Below, in pieces: positions 26,301 to 35,624 of a DNA stretch of 64,000 nucleotides. The stretch spans positions 1-64,000 of the forward strand of contig DATGHU010000015.1 in assembly GCA_035307765.1 (NCBI GenBank), read 5' to 3'. A program made the position numbers and the translations under genes. The notes under the pieces are model-generated. The model did not search any database and was not told where the DNA came from. It was given only the letters and a program-made list of their open reading frames with translations. Position 1 is the first letter of the stretch. Every line of letters begins with the position of its first letter. Source of the stretch: a bacterium (GTDB taxonomy: Bacteria > Sysuimicrobiota > Sysuimicrobiia > Sysuimicrobiales > Segetimicrobiaceae).

Positions 26301-26501
26301 GTGAGCGTGGTGATCAACACCCCCACGCGCGGGAAGATCCCGGGGCGCGTCGGGTTTGCCCTCCGCCGCGCCGCGTTCGAGCGGCACCTTCCGTGCTTCA
26401 CGTCGCTCGACACCGCCGGGGCGTTCCTCGACGTCGTCGAGGCCCTCGCGCACGGCCACATCCTCTCGCCGCAGGCCGCGATGGAGGTCTCCCCGCTCTA
26501 A
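23301..26501 (+). CDS. carB: Carbamoyl-phosphate synthase large subunit
   Basis: This 1066-residue enzyme makes carbamoyl phosphate from ammonia, bicarbonate and 2 ATP. Two homologous ATP-grasp halves are visible, each beginning with a GSGPIIIGQ/GSGPIRIGQ motif (about residues 11 and 553), with an oligomerisation domain between them and a C-terminal MGS-like allosteric domain (TRVSKNGGEQTALRLIRE). Length matches E. coli CarB. ATG 23301 overlaps carA by 14 nt; an upstream ATG at 23256 is possible. The gap to argC carries a separate ArgR-regulated promoter. Confidence 0.98.
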   Translation: MPPAEIRKVMVIGSGPIIIGQAAEFDYSGSQACRSLSEEGVEVVLVNSNPATIMTDVDTADRVYIEPLTVEFLTRILERERPQGLLATLGGQTGLNLAVGLAEAGVLEWLGVRLLGTPLEAIRRAEDRQQFRDAMTAWGEPVPESVVVRTVRDACEFADRIGYPVVVRPAYTLGGTGGGIAHDRAALAEIASLGMAASRIGQVLVERSLIGWKEVEYEVMRDRLDTCITVCNMENLDPMGVHTGDSIVIAPSQTLSDREYQMLRGASLRIIRGLGIEGGCNIQFALDPHSARYHVIEVNPRVSRSSALASKATGYPIARVAAKIALGRTLDEIPNAVTGVTRASFEPALDYVVLKIPRWPFDKFAGIDRRLGTQMKATGETMAIGRSVEEVLLKALRSLDLRTDGLRYPPASGWGTEDVRRRIAEPCDERLFAVAEGARRGMLPQEIADLSGIDLFFIHKIVGLVGMEERLRADRGGEILREAKAVGFADTTIADLWGTTEDAVREARRRLAIRPVYKVVDTCAGEFPAVTPYYYSTYAREDEVPDGAGRRVLVLGSGPIRIGQGIEFDYSSVHAVKALRAEGREAILVNNNPETVSTDFDVASRLYLEPLTLEDVLHVVERERAEGVLVQVGGQTALNLAGPLARAGVRVLGTAVESLDISEDREKFHALLHALRIPCPAGGAARSVEEGAAIAARLGYPLLVRPSYVLGGRGMQIVGAEDELLHYLARAFAVHDAHPVLIDTYLEGCEVEVDAVSDGEGLYLPGVMQHIERAGVHSGDSLAVFPAPQVTADEQEQIVAHTLAIARALAVRGFVNIQFVIKEGRVYVLEANLRSSRTVPFVSKAAGSPLVPIAVRVMLGARLADLGYPGVTLLPRPGRVSVKAPVFSMEKLRQVDVLLGPEMTSTGEVMGQDTSLPGALYRALVAAGVTVPIHRAILASIADRDKPGATVLIRRFAELGYAVYATDETARFLADHGVAATRVSKNGGEQTALRLIREQAVSVVINTPTRGKIPGRVGFALRRAAFERHLPCFTSLDTAGAFLDVVEALAHGHILSPQAAMEVSPL

Positions 26502-26534
26502 CCTCCGGGCGCGCCCTCAACCGGCCCGACCCGC

Positions 26535-26569
26535 TTGCAACTTTATACATCGCACAGTATAATTATTCG
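26535..26569 (+). promoter_or_regulatory. argC promoter overlapped by tandem ARG boxes
   Basis: TTGCAA (26535-26540), a 17-bp spacer and TATAAT (26558-26563) form the promoter. ARG-box-like TGCAACTTTATACA (26536-26549) and AGTATAATTATTCG (26556-26569) have centres 20 bp apart and cover the -35 and -10 just as at carA. The predicted transcript starts near 26570, giving a leader of about 20 nt. Confidence 0.8.
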
Positions 26570-26592
26570 AACTGGGCGGCGGGGTGATTGGG

Positions 26593-27639
26593 ATGGCGGC
26601 TCGGGTCAGCGTGATCGGCGCGTCAGGATACGGCGGCGCGGAGGCGGTGCGTCTCCTGGCGACGCATCCGGAGATCCGGCTCGTCCACGTCACCGCCGAG
26701 ACGCAGAAGGGCCGGCCGATCGCCGATCTCTACCCCAACCTGCGCGGGTTTGTCGATCTGACCGCGGAGGCGCTGGATCCCACGGCGATCGGCGCGGAGT
26801 CCGACGTGGTCATCGTCTCGCTGCCGAGCGGGAAGGCGATGGCGGTCGTGCCCGAGCTGCTCGAGCGCGGGGCGAAGGTGATCGACGTCGCGGCGGACTT
26901 CCGGCTTCATGACCCGGCGCTCTATCCGGTGTGGTACAAGTTTACGCACGATGCGCCGCGCTACCTGGCCGAGGCGGTCTACGGGCTGCCCGAGCTGCAC
27001 CGCGCGGCGATCCGGACGGCCCGCCTCGTCGCCGACCCGGGGTGCTACCCGGCCGCCGCGCTCATCGCGCTGACCCCGCTGGTGCGCGCGGGCGCGGTGC
27101 GCCGCGAGGGGATCATCATCGACGCCAAGTCCGGGGTGTCCGGGGCCGGGCGCGGCGGGAAGTCCGGCGGGTACGGGTTTGCGGACACCAACGAGAACGT
27201 GCACGCCTACGGCGTCGCGGAACACAATCACACCGCGGAGATCGAACAGGAGCTGTCCGCCCAGGCGGGGGGGGAAGTCCGCGTCACCTTCGTGCCCCAC
27301 CTGATCCCGATGACGCGGGGCATTCTCGTGACCGCGTACGCACCGCTCCGCCGGGCGCTGGGGACGGACGAGGCGCTGGGACTTTACCGCGCGGCCTATG
27401 CGGGAGAACCGTTCGTCCGCGTCCTGCCGGAGACGGCGCTGCCGGAGACCAAGGCCACGCTGGGGAGCAACTACTGCGATGTCGCCGTGCGCGTGGATTC
27501 CCGGGCGAACATGGCGGTGGCGATCGCGGTCCTCGACAACCTCGGCAAGGGTGCGGCCGGGCAGGCGGTCCAGAACCTGAACCTGATGCTGGGCCTGCCG
27601 GAGACCACCGGGCTCCGGGTCCCCGCGCTATTCCCGTAG
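26593..27639 (+). CDS. argC: N-acetyl-gamma-glutamyl-phosphate reductase
   Basis: ArgC reduces N-acetylglutamyl phosphate to the semialdehyde with NADPH. The 348-residue protein has the NADP motif VIGASGYGGAEAVRLL near the N-terminus and VADPGCYPAAAL with the catalytic Cys. ATG 26593 was chosen; GTG 26584 is three codons upstream and also possible. It opens the argC-J-B-D-G-H-R string, all on the plus strand and tightly spaced. Confidence 0.96.
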   Translation: MAARVSVIGASGYGGAEAVRLLATHPEIRLVHVTAETQKGRPIADLYPNLRGFVDLTAEALDPTAIGAESDVVIVSLPSGKAMAVVPELLERGAKVIDVAADFRLHDPALYPVWYKFTHDAPRYLAEAVYGLPELHRAAIRTARLVADPGCYPAAALIALTPLVRAGAVRREGIIIDAKSGVSGAGRGGKSGGYGFADTNENVHAYGVAEHNHTAEIEQELSAQAGGEVRVTFVPHLIPMTRGILVTAYAPLRRALGTDEALGLYRAAYAGEPFVRVLPETALPETKATLGSNYCDVAVRVDSRANMAVAIAVLDNLGKGAAGQAVQNLNLMLGLPETTGLRVPALFP

Positions 27640-27653
27640 AGGAGGGACGGAAG

Positions 27654-28871
27654 ATGGCCGGAACGGTGACGCGCTTGGTCCAGGGAGGGGTGACGTCGGC
27701 GCAGGGCTTCGTGGCCGCGGGGGTGCACTGCGGCATCAAGGCTCAGAAGAAGGACCTCGCGCTGGTCGTGTCGCGCGTCCCCGCGGCCGCGGCCGGGGTC
27801 TTCACCACCAACAAGGTCAAGGCGGCGCCCGTCGTGCTGGACATGGAGCGGATCCAATCCGGGCAGGGTCGAGCGGTGCTCCTGAACAGCGGCAACGCGA
27901 ACGCCTGCACCGGCGAGCAGGGGATGCGGGACGCGCGGGAGATGGCCCGGCTGACCGCCGAGCACCTCGAGGTCGCCGAGGAGCTCGTGTACGTCTGCAG
28001 CACCGGCCCGATCGGCGTCCCCCTGCCGATGGACGCGATCCGGCGGGGGATCCCGGAGGCGGTGCGCCACCTGGGGGCGGACTGGCTGGCGACGGCGGAG
28101 GCGATCCTCACTACCGATACCGTACCGAAGACGGCCGCCGTCCAGGTCGCCCTCGGCTCGCAGCTGATTACGGTGGGCGGGATGACCAAGGGGGCGGGGA
28201 TGATTCACCCGTTGATGGCGACGACGCTCACCGTGCTCACGACCGACGCCGCCGTGGCCCCAGCGGTGTTGCAGGGCGCGCTCCGCGTGGCGGTCGATCG
28301 ATCGTACAACCGGATCACGGTGGATGGCGATCGCAGCACGAACGATACGATCCTGCTCTTTGCCAGCGGCGAGGCGGGGGCGGCGGAGATCACCGGCCCG
28401 GGGGAGGGATTGGACGCGTTTCAGGCGGCGCTCGACACCCTGACCGTGGGGCTGGCCAAGGCCATCGCCCGGGACGGGGAGGGGGCGACGAAGCTGATCG
28501 AGGTCGCGGTGGCGGGGGCGCAGAACGATGAGGACGCCCGCCGCGCGGCGTTCGCCGTGGCGAACTCGCCCTTGGTGAAGACCGCGATCCACGGCGCGGG
28601 GGCCAACTGGGGGCGGATCCTGGCCGCGGTGGGGTACTCCGGGGCCGACGTCCAACCCGAGCGCGTCACCGTCCGGATCGGCCCGGTGGTCGTCGCGGAG
28701 CGCGGCGCCGGGGTGGGCGGGCCCGAACGTATCGAGGCCGCCGGCGAGCACCTGGCCGGCGAGCACGTGCATCTGGGGGTCGACCTCGGTCTCGGGCGGG
28801 GAGAGGCAACCGTGTGGACCTGCGACCTGTCGGAGGAATACGTCAAGGAGAACGCCGGTGACCTCTCCTAG
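27654..28871 (+). CDS. argJ: Bifunctional glutamate N-acetyltransferase/ornithine acetyltransferase
   Basis: ArgJ recycles the acetyl group from N-acetylornithine to glutamate and, in bifunctional forms, also uses acetyl-CoA. The 405-residue precursor self-cleaves into two chains before the nucleophilic Thr; KGAGMIHPLMATTL places this at Ala189/Thr190. GVFTTNKVKAAPV and NSGNANACTG are family signatures. ATG 27654 follows GAGGAGGGAC. Its presence explains the absence of argA and argE nearby. It overlaps argB by 14 nt. Confidence 0.96.
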   Translation: MAGTVTRLVQGGVTSAQGFVAAGVHCGIKAQKKDLALVVSRVPAAAAGVFTTNKVKAAPVVLDMERIQSGQGRAVLLNSGNANACTGEQGMRDAREMARLTAEHLEVAEELVYVCSTGPIGVPLPMDAIRRGIPEAVRHLGADWLATAEAILTTDTVPKTAAVQVALGSQLITVGGMTKGAGMIHPLMATTLTVLTTDAAVAPAVLQGALRVAVDRSYNRITVDGDRSTNDTILLFASGEAGAAEITGPGEGLDAFQAALDTLTVGLAKAIARDGEGATKLIEVAVAGAQNDEDARRAAFAVANSPLVKTAIHGAGANWGRILAAVGYSGADVQPERVTVRIGPVVVAERGAGVGGPERIEAAGEHLAGEHVHLGVDLGLGRGEATVWTCDLSEEYVKENAGDLS

Positions 28872-29733
28872 GCTGTCCACCAGCGCCGTGGCCGAGCAGG
28901 GGGCGGTGATCGCCCGGGGGCTCCGCTATGTGAGCGCCTGGAAGGGGAAGACGGTGGTGGTCAAGTACGGAGGCAGCGTGCTCGACTCCGGCGGCGAGAG
29001 CACTGTGGGGAGGGATCTCTCCCTGCTCAAGGGGGCCGGGATCCATCCGGTCCTCGTCCACGGCGGCGGCCCCGAGATCACACGCCTGCTGGAGCGGCTC
29101 GGCAAGAAGTCCGAGTTCGTGCAGGGGCTGCGCGTGACCGACGCGGAGACCATGGACGTCGTGGAAATGGTCCTCGCCGGCCGCACGAACAAAGCGCTGG
29201 TCTCGATGATCATCCGCGAAGGCGGGCAGGCCGTCGGGCTCAGCGGGAAGGACGGGCGCCTGCTCGTGGCCCGCAAGCACGGCGGGGAGATCGACCTCGG
29301 CCAGGTCGGCGAGGTGCACGAGGTCCACCCCGACCTCGTGGTCCAGTTGAGCGACCAAGGGTACATCCCCGTCGTCGCCTCGTTGGGGATCGGGGAGGAC
29401 GGGACCACCTACAACCTCAACGCCGACACCGCGGCGGGGGCGCTGGCGGTGGCCCTGGGGGCGAGTAAATTCGTGCTGCTCACCGATGTGGAGGGGGTCT
29501 ACCGGGACTACGATGGGACGCGCGAACTCATCTCCGAGCTCCACGCCGGGGAGGTCGACGCGCTGGTCGCGGACGGCACGATCAGCCGCGGCATGCTCCC
29601 GAAGATTGAGGCGTGCCTCGCCGCTATCCGCGGCGGCGTGCCCAGCGGCCACATCATCAACGGGGCGGTACGGCACGCGCTGCTGGTGGAGTTGTTCACC
29701 GAGCGGGGGATCGGCACGATGCTGCTCCCCTGA
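28858..29733 (+). CDS. argB: Acetylglutamate kinase
   Basis: This 291-residue amino-acid kinase phosphorylates N-acetylglutamate. VVVKYGGSVLDSGG (about 35-48), LVHGGGPEI and NADTAAGALAVALGASKFVLLTDV are visible. GTG 28858 lies within the argJ end. The N-terminal extension of about 30 residues resembles the helix used by arginine-sensitive hexameric forms, suggesting feedback inhibition. A 141-nt gap follows before argD, holding no gene or clear promoter. Confidence 0.96.
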   Translation: MTSPRLSTSAVAEQGAVIARGLRYVSAWKGKTVVVKYGGSVLDSGGESTVGRDLSLLKGAGIHPVLVHGGGPEITRLLERLGKKSEFVQGLRVTDAETMDVVEMVLAGRTNKALVSMIIREGGQAVGLSGKDGRLLVARKHGGEIDLGQVGEVHEVHPDLVVQLSDQGYIPVVASLGIGEDGTTYNLNADTAAGALAVALGASKFVLLTDVEGVYRDYDGTRELISELHAGEVDALVADGTISRGMLPKIEACLAAIRGGVPSGHIINGAVRHALLVELFTERGIGTMLLP

Positions 29734-29874
29734 CCGCCCGGTTCGGATGCGGGTCCCGTCGCGGGGGAACGGTGCGGGGGGGTCATGGGGAGCGCGGACA
29801 GCGCGGGAGGCGATGGACGGCACGGCCCGTCGGGCAACGGATGGAACGCCATCACGTCTAGGGTGGGGTGAGAG

Positions 29875-31116
29875 ATGACGACACAGGAGACGATCGACCT
29901 CGCGGGACGCGTACTGTCGCCCAACTATCGCCGGCTGCCGGTCGCGTTCGTGGAGGGGCAGGGGATGCGGCTGTGGGACGCCGAGGGGAGAGAGTATCTC
30001 GATTTTGTCGCCGGCATCGCGGTCGACGTGCTCGGCCACTGCCACCCCCACCACGTCCGGGCGATCCAGCAGCAGGCGACGCGGCTGATCCACGTCAGCA
30101 ACCTCTATCAGATCCCGCAGCAGGCCGAGCTCGGGGCCGCCCTCGTCGAGGTGACGGGGATCCCCCAGGGCCGGGTCTTCTTCTGCAACAGCGGGACCGA
30201 GGCCAGCGAAGCCGCCCTCAAGCTCGCGCGAAAGGCCGCACGCCAGACCTTCGGCCGCGATGCGTTCGAAATCATCGTCGCCGACCACGGGTTCCACGGG
30301 CGGACGATGGGGGCGCTTTCGGCGACGATGGTGCCCCGGTATCACGAGGGGTTCGAGCCGCTCGTGCCGGGGTTCGTGTCGGTTCCGTTCAACGATCTCG
30401 GCGCCGTGGAGCGCGCGATCACGTCCAAGACGGCCGCGGTGTTCATGGAGCCGGTCCAGGGCGAGGGCGGGATCAACCCCACCAGCGACGACTATCTGCG
30501 CGGGCTGCGGCGGCTGTGCGACGAGCGCAAGGTGTGGCTGATCCTCGACGAGGTGCAGACCGGGTTCGGCCGGACCGGCAAGTGGTTCGCCTACCAGCAC
30601 GCGGGGATCACGCCGGACATCGTGACGCTGGCCAAGGGGATGGGCGGCGGGGTGCCGATCGGGGCGATCGTCGCGCGCGACGAGCTGGCGCGGGCGTTTC
30701 AGCCCGGCAGCCACGGCTCGACCTTTGCCGGCGGGCCGCTGGTCTGCGCGGCGGCGCTGGCCGTGGTGGCGGCGCTGCGCGAGGACAACCTCATCGAGCA
30801 CAGCGCCGAGATGGGCGAATACCTGATGGCCGGGCTGCGGGCGATGCGGAAGACCCACCCGGAGATCACCGAGGTGCGCGGGCGCGGCCTGATGGTCGCG
30901 ATCGGGTTGACCATCGCGTCGGAACCCGTGGTCGCGGCGTGCCTGGCGCGCGGGCTCCTCGTGAACAACGTCCAGCCCAAGGCGGTCCGGTTCGTCCCGC
31001 CCCTGATCGTGGAACGGGGGGACATCGACGAGGCGCTCCGGCTCCTCGATCAGGCACTGACCGCGGTCGACGCGGAGACCGGGAAGACGGCGGCCGGCCC
31101 CGCCCCGGGGAGGTGA
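29875..31116 (+). CDS. argD: Acetylornithine aminotransferase
   Basis: ArgD converts N-acetylglutamate semialdehyde to N-acetylornithine with glutamate and PLP. The 413-residue class III aminotransferase has [31 protein letters not shown] and [14 protein letters not shown] (PLP-binding Lys). The ATG follows GGGGTGAGAG. It ends 5 nt before argG. Its C-terminus carries a short Ala/Pro-rich tail. Confidence 0.95.
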   Translation: MTTQETIDLAGRVLSPNYRRLPVAFVEGQGMRLWDAEGREYLDFVAGIAVDVLGHCHPHHVRAIQQQATRLIHVSNLYQIPQQAELGAALVEVTGIPQGRVFFCNSGTEASEAALKLARKAARQTFGRDAFEIIVADHGFHGRTMGALSATMVPRYHEGFEPLVPGFVSVPFNDLGAVERAITSKTAAVFMEPVQGEGGINPTSDDYLRGLRRLCDERKVWLILDEVQTGFGRTGKWFAYQHAGITPDIVTLAKGMGGGVPIGAIVARDELARAFQPGSHGSTFAGGPLVCAAALAVVAALREDNLIEHSAEMGEYLMAGLRAMRKTHPEITEVRGRGLMVAIGLTIASEPVVAACLARGLLVNNVQPKAVRFVPPLIVERGDIDEALRLLDQALTAVDAETGKTAAGPAPGR

Positions 31117-31121
31117 GGACC

Positions 31122-32399
<1,278 letters not shown>

Positions 32400-32400
32400 C

Positions 32401-33903
32401 GTGCCCGAGGCGCGGAAGGACCCCAACAACGACCCCGCGACGTCGCGGATGTGGGGCGGGCGCTTTCGCGGCGAGCTCGATCCGCAGATCGCCGCGTTCA
32501 CCACCTCGCTGCCGTTCGACCAACGCCTGTACCGCGCCGACATCCTCGGCAGCATCGCGCATGCCACGATGCTGGGGCGTTGCGGGATCCTTGGCGTTGA
32601 GGAGGCCGTGCAGATCGTCCGCGGCCTCAGGGAGATCCTCTCCGAAGTGGACGCCGGCCTCCTGCCGATCCAGGGGGCGGAGGACATTCACACGTTCGTG
32701 GAAGTCACGCTGCGCGCGCGGATCGGAGACGCCGCCCGGCGGCTCCACACCGCCCGCTCGCGGAACGACCAGGTGGCCACCGACCTCCGGCTCTACCTGA
32801 AGGCGGAGATCGTGAAGATCGTGGGGCGGACGGTGGCCCTGCAGCAGGTGCTGCTGGCGATGGCCGAGGCCCAGCCGTCGGTGATCATTCCCGGGTACAC
32901 CCACATGCAGCGGGCGCAGCCCGTCCTCCTCGCGCATCACCTGCTGGCGTACGTCTGGATGCTGCATCGCGACGTGGGCCGCTTCCACGACACGTTCACC
33001 CGGACCGACGTCCTGCCCCTCGGCGCCGCGGCGCTGGCCGGCACGTCCTACCCGATCGACCCGCGGATGGTCGCGGCGCTCCTGGGATTCGCCCGGGTGG
33101 CCGAGAACAGCCTGGACGCCACGGCCGACCGGGACTTCGCCGTGGAGTTTGTGTCCGCGAGCGCCATGCTGATGATCCACTTGTCCCGGCTGGCGGCGGA
33201 AATCATTCTGTGGGCGACCGCGGAGTTCGGGTTCATCGAGCTGCTCGACACCATCAGCAGCGGCAGCTCCATCATGCCGCAGAAGAAGAATCCCGACGCG
33301 GCGGAATTGGTACGCGGGAAGGCCGGACGCGTGCTGGGCGATCTCGTCACCCTGCTGGCGACGCTGCGGGGGCTCCCGCTCGCCTACAACAGCGATTTGC
33401 AGGAGGACAAGGAAGCGGTCTTCGACGCCGTGGACACGACCAACGCCAGCCTGCAGGCGATGGGGCTCATCCTGCATGGCGTGCGCATCAACGAGAAGGC
33501 GATCGCGGCGCGCCTGCGCGGCGGATTCATGGGCGCGACGGAGATCGCCGACGAGCTGGCGCGGCGCGGGATGCCGTTCCGGGACGCCCACGAACTGGTC
33601 GGCCGGATCGTGCTCTACGCACAGGAGCAGGAGCGGGAGCTGTGGGAGCTCACGCCCGAGGAATACCGGCGGTTCAGCCCGCAGCTCGATGCCGCCGTCG
33701 TCGCGGCGACGACCCCGGCCGGGGCGGTCGCCCGCAAGCGATCCCCCGGGGGGACCGCGCCGGAGCGCGTCCGGGAGCAGGTTCAGGCCGTCCGCAGCGC
33801 CATCACCGAGAACCTCTCCTGGCTCGCCTCGCTCCCCGCCATCCCCGTGGAACGCGAGGCCGGTGCCGACATCCCGCCGGCCAAGCGGGGCCAGGGACGC
33901 TGA
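32401..33903 (+). CDS. argH: Argininosuccinate lyase
   Basis: ArgH splits argininosuccinate into arginine and fumarate. The 500-residue tetrameric-type lyase has MWGGRF near residue 17, TARSRNDQ, and the superfamily signature GSSIMPQKKNPD with the catalytic Ser loop. GTG 32401 directly follows the argG stop (TAG C GTG); ATG 32449 would also give a full domain. It is followed 2 nt later by argR. Confidence 0.96.
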   Translation: MPEARKDPNNDPATSRMWGGRFRGELDPQIAAFTTSLPFDQRLYRADILGSIAHATMLGRCGILGVEEAVQIVRGLREILSEVDAGLLPIQGAEDIHTFVEVTLRARIGDAARRLHTARSRNDQVATDLRLYLKAEIVKIVGRTVALQQVLLAMAEAQPSVIIPGYTHMQRAQPVLLAHHLLAYVWMLHRDVGRFHDTFTRTDVLPLGAAALAGTSYPIDPRMVAALLGFARVAENSLDATADRDFAVEFVSASAMLMIHLSRLAAEIILWATAEFGFIELLDTISSGSSIMPQKKNPDAAELVRGKAGRVLGDLVTLLATLRGLPLAYNSDLQEDKEAVFDAVDTTNASLQAMGLILHGVRINEKAIAARLRGGFMGATEIADELARRGMPFRDAHELVGRIVLYAQEQERELWELTPEEYRRFSPQLDAAVVAATTPAGAVARKRSPGGTAPERVREQVQAVRSAITENLSWLASLPAIPVEREAGADIPPAKRGQGR

Positions 33904-33905
33904 CG

Positions 33906-34463
33906 ATGGCCGCGGGGCCCGCGCGGCGGACGCCCGGGCGATCCCGACAGCGCGGCGCGGCGGGGGCCCGGGCGCCGCGGGACGCCGGCCGGGCGGAGCG
34001 CGATCGGCGAATCCGGGAGATCATCGCCGATCGCCCGATCGGCACCCAGGAGGCACTCGCCGCCGCGCTGCGACGGCGGGGGCTGGCGGTGACCCAGGCC
34101 ACCGTGTCCCGGGACATCCGCCGCCTCGGGTTGGTCAAAGCCCCCTCCGGCGAGGGGCCGCTCCGGTACGTGACCCCGGAGCGGCCGTCACCGGTCGACG
34201 TCTTGCGGCGGCTGCGGCACGCCGCGACCGAGTTCGTCCTCTCGCTCGATGCCGGGGAGGATCTGGTGGTGGTCCGCACCTTGACGGGGCGCGCAAACGC
34301 CGTGGCCGCCGCGATGGACGAGATGCGATGGGACGATGTGGTCGGCACCATCGCCGGCGACGACACGATCCTGGTCGTTCCCCGCCGCCGGCCGGCACGC
34401 GACCGGATCCTGACCCGGCTTCGTGCGCTGATCGCGGGCGGATCGATCGATCGGGCCCGGTGA
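33906..34463 (+). CDS. argR: Arginine repressor
   Basis: ArgR binds ARG boxes as a hexamer with arginine as corepressor. The 185-residue protein has a basic N-terminal extension (about 1-35), a winged helix with QATVSRDIRRLGLVK (about 74-88) and a C-terminal oligomerisation/arginine domain ending GTIAGDDTILVV. The GDDT aspartates contact arginine. It is the last gene of the arg operon, so the two operators at carA and argC imply autorepression. The arginine-rich N-terminal tail is longer than usual. Confidence 0.95.
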   Translation: MAAGPARRTPGRSRQRGAAGARAPRDAGRAERDRRIREIIADRPIGTQEALAAALRRRGLAVTQATVSRDIRRLGLVKAPSGEGPLRYVTPERPSPVDVLRRLRHAATEFVLSLDAGEDLVVVRTLTGRANAVAAAMDEMRWDDVVGTIAGDDTILVVPRRRPARDRILTRLRALIAGGSIDRAR

Positions 34464-34596
34464 CCCCCGCTGGCTCGAGACCATGCCGGGGACCGCACCG
34501 CCGAGGGCCCCGCGGCCGCTAGCAGGGGTCAGACCGGGGTGAGCCGAACGGAACCCCACAACCGGCTGTGAGCGCCGCGCAGGCGAGGACCCGTAC

Positions 34597-35052
34597 ATGG
34601 ATGTGTGGGTCACGAACTTACAGCACAAGGTCGCCATCGAGACGAGCTTCATCCGGGAGGTCGTCACCGCAGCACTCCGACTCGAGGGACAACAGCGTCC
34701 TCGAGATGTCAGCGTGGCGCTGGTCGATGATGCGTACATCCGGGTCCTCAACAACGAGTACCGTGGGGTGGATTCTCCCACCGACGTGCTCGCCTTCCCC
34801 ATGGAGAGCGACAACAGCGGCCACGGCGAGCCCGCCCTCGGGGACATCGTGATCTCGCTCGAACGGGCACGCGACCAGGCCCGGCAGTTCAAGCACCCCA
34901 TCCGCCATGAGATCGCCCTTCTGGCGGTGCACGGTCTGCTGCACCTGATGGGGTACGAGGATGACACCGATGCCGGCGCGTCGCTGATGTGGTCGAAGCA
35001 GAAGCAGTTGCTCGATACGATCCTGAGGACCGAAGCGCGAGACCGGCGGTAG
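34597..35052 (+). CDS. ybeY: Endoribonuclease YbeY (rRNA maturation factor)
   Basis: YbeY processes 16S rRNA ends and takes part in ribosome quality control. The 151-residue protein keeps the core NNEYRGVDSPTDVLAFP and HGLLHLMGYEDD. The family motif is HxxxHxxxxxH, and here the third zinc ligand (position 122) is Asp, not His. ATG 34597 follows GCGAGGA. dgkA begins immediately after the stop. A 133-nt gap separates it from argR and shows no clear terminator. Confidence 0.93.
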   Translation: MDVWVTNLQHKVAIETSFIREVVTAALRLEGQQRPRDVSVALVDDAYIRVLNNEYRGVDSPTDVLAFPMESDNSGHGEPALGDIVISLERARDQARQFKHPIRHEIALLAVHGLLHLMGYEDDTDAGASLMWSKQKQLLDTILRTEARDRR

Positions 35053-35511
35053 GTGATCCCGGGACTTCATCCCGTCCGGTCCTTCCCGCAGGCGCTCGCC
35101 TGTGCGGTCCGCGGGCTGCGCCTCGCCGCCCGGACGCAGCGCCACTTTCGCGCCCAGCTCGTCATCGCCGCCGCCGCGCTCCTCTTCGCCGGATGGACGG
35201 GGCTCGGCTCAACCGAGCTCGCCGTGCTGGCGGTCACCGTCGCCATCGTCCTGGGGGCGGAGCTGCTGAACACGGCGGTGGAGATGCTCACCGATCTTCT
35301 CCATCCCGACCGGGGGCCCGCGGCGGCCGCGGTCAAAGACGTGTCGGCGGGGGCGGTCCTGGCGGCGGTGGTCCTGGCGGTCGCGGTGGGGACGCTGGTG
35401 TTTCTGCCGCGCATCACCGCCTCCGCCGCCGACGCCGTGCGCGCGGTTCCCCTCGGGCTCACCCTCTTGTGCCTGGTCGTCTTCATCGCCGGCGCGCTGC
35501 GCGGGCGCTAG
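35053..35511 (+). CDS. dgkA: Diacylglycerol kinase family protein (undecaprenol kinase)
   Basis: This 152-residue membrane kinase has three to four helices and the DgkA signature ELLNTAVEMLTDLL followed by AAAVKDVSAGAVL, which hold the ATP/Mg site. In Gram-positive-type bacteria the enzyme phosphorylates undecaprenol for envelope synthesis. GTG 35053 abuts the ybeY stop, indicating translational coupling as in the conserved ybeY-dgkA pair. Confidence 0.92.
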   Translation: MIPGLHPVRSFPQALACAVRGLRLAARTQRHFRAQLVIAAAALLFAGWTGLGSTELAVLAVTVAIVLGAELLNTAVEMLTDLLHPDRGPAAAAVKDVSAGAVLAAVVLAVAVGTLVFLPRITASAADAVRAVPLGLTLLCLVVFIAGALRGR

Positions 35512-35546
35512 CCTGGCGCACCGCGCGAGAGGGCTCTGGGGGGGTA

Positions 35547-35555
35547 TGTTATAAT
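35547..35555 (+). promoter_or_regulatory. Extended -10 promoter of the DUF21/CBS gene
   Basis: TGTTATAAT (hexamer 35550-35555) lies about 70 bp upstream of the next gene, with no -35 evident. It starts a new transcript inside the housekeeping string. Confidence 0.6.
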
Positions 35556-35624
35556 TGACGACGTAGCCATGACCGCATTTCTGCGCCCCGCTCACCGCGT
35601 CGAGGAAGGATAGGTTGACGCGCC

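Noticed and set aside
23172-26459. A 1095-codon open frame antisense to carB
   Set aside because: It is a shadow caused by high third-position G+C; the protein is low-complexity Arg/Pro/His/Asp and carB on the other strand is certain.
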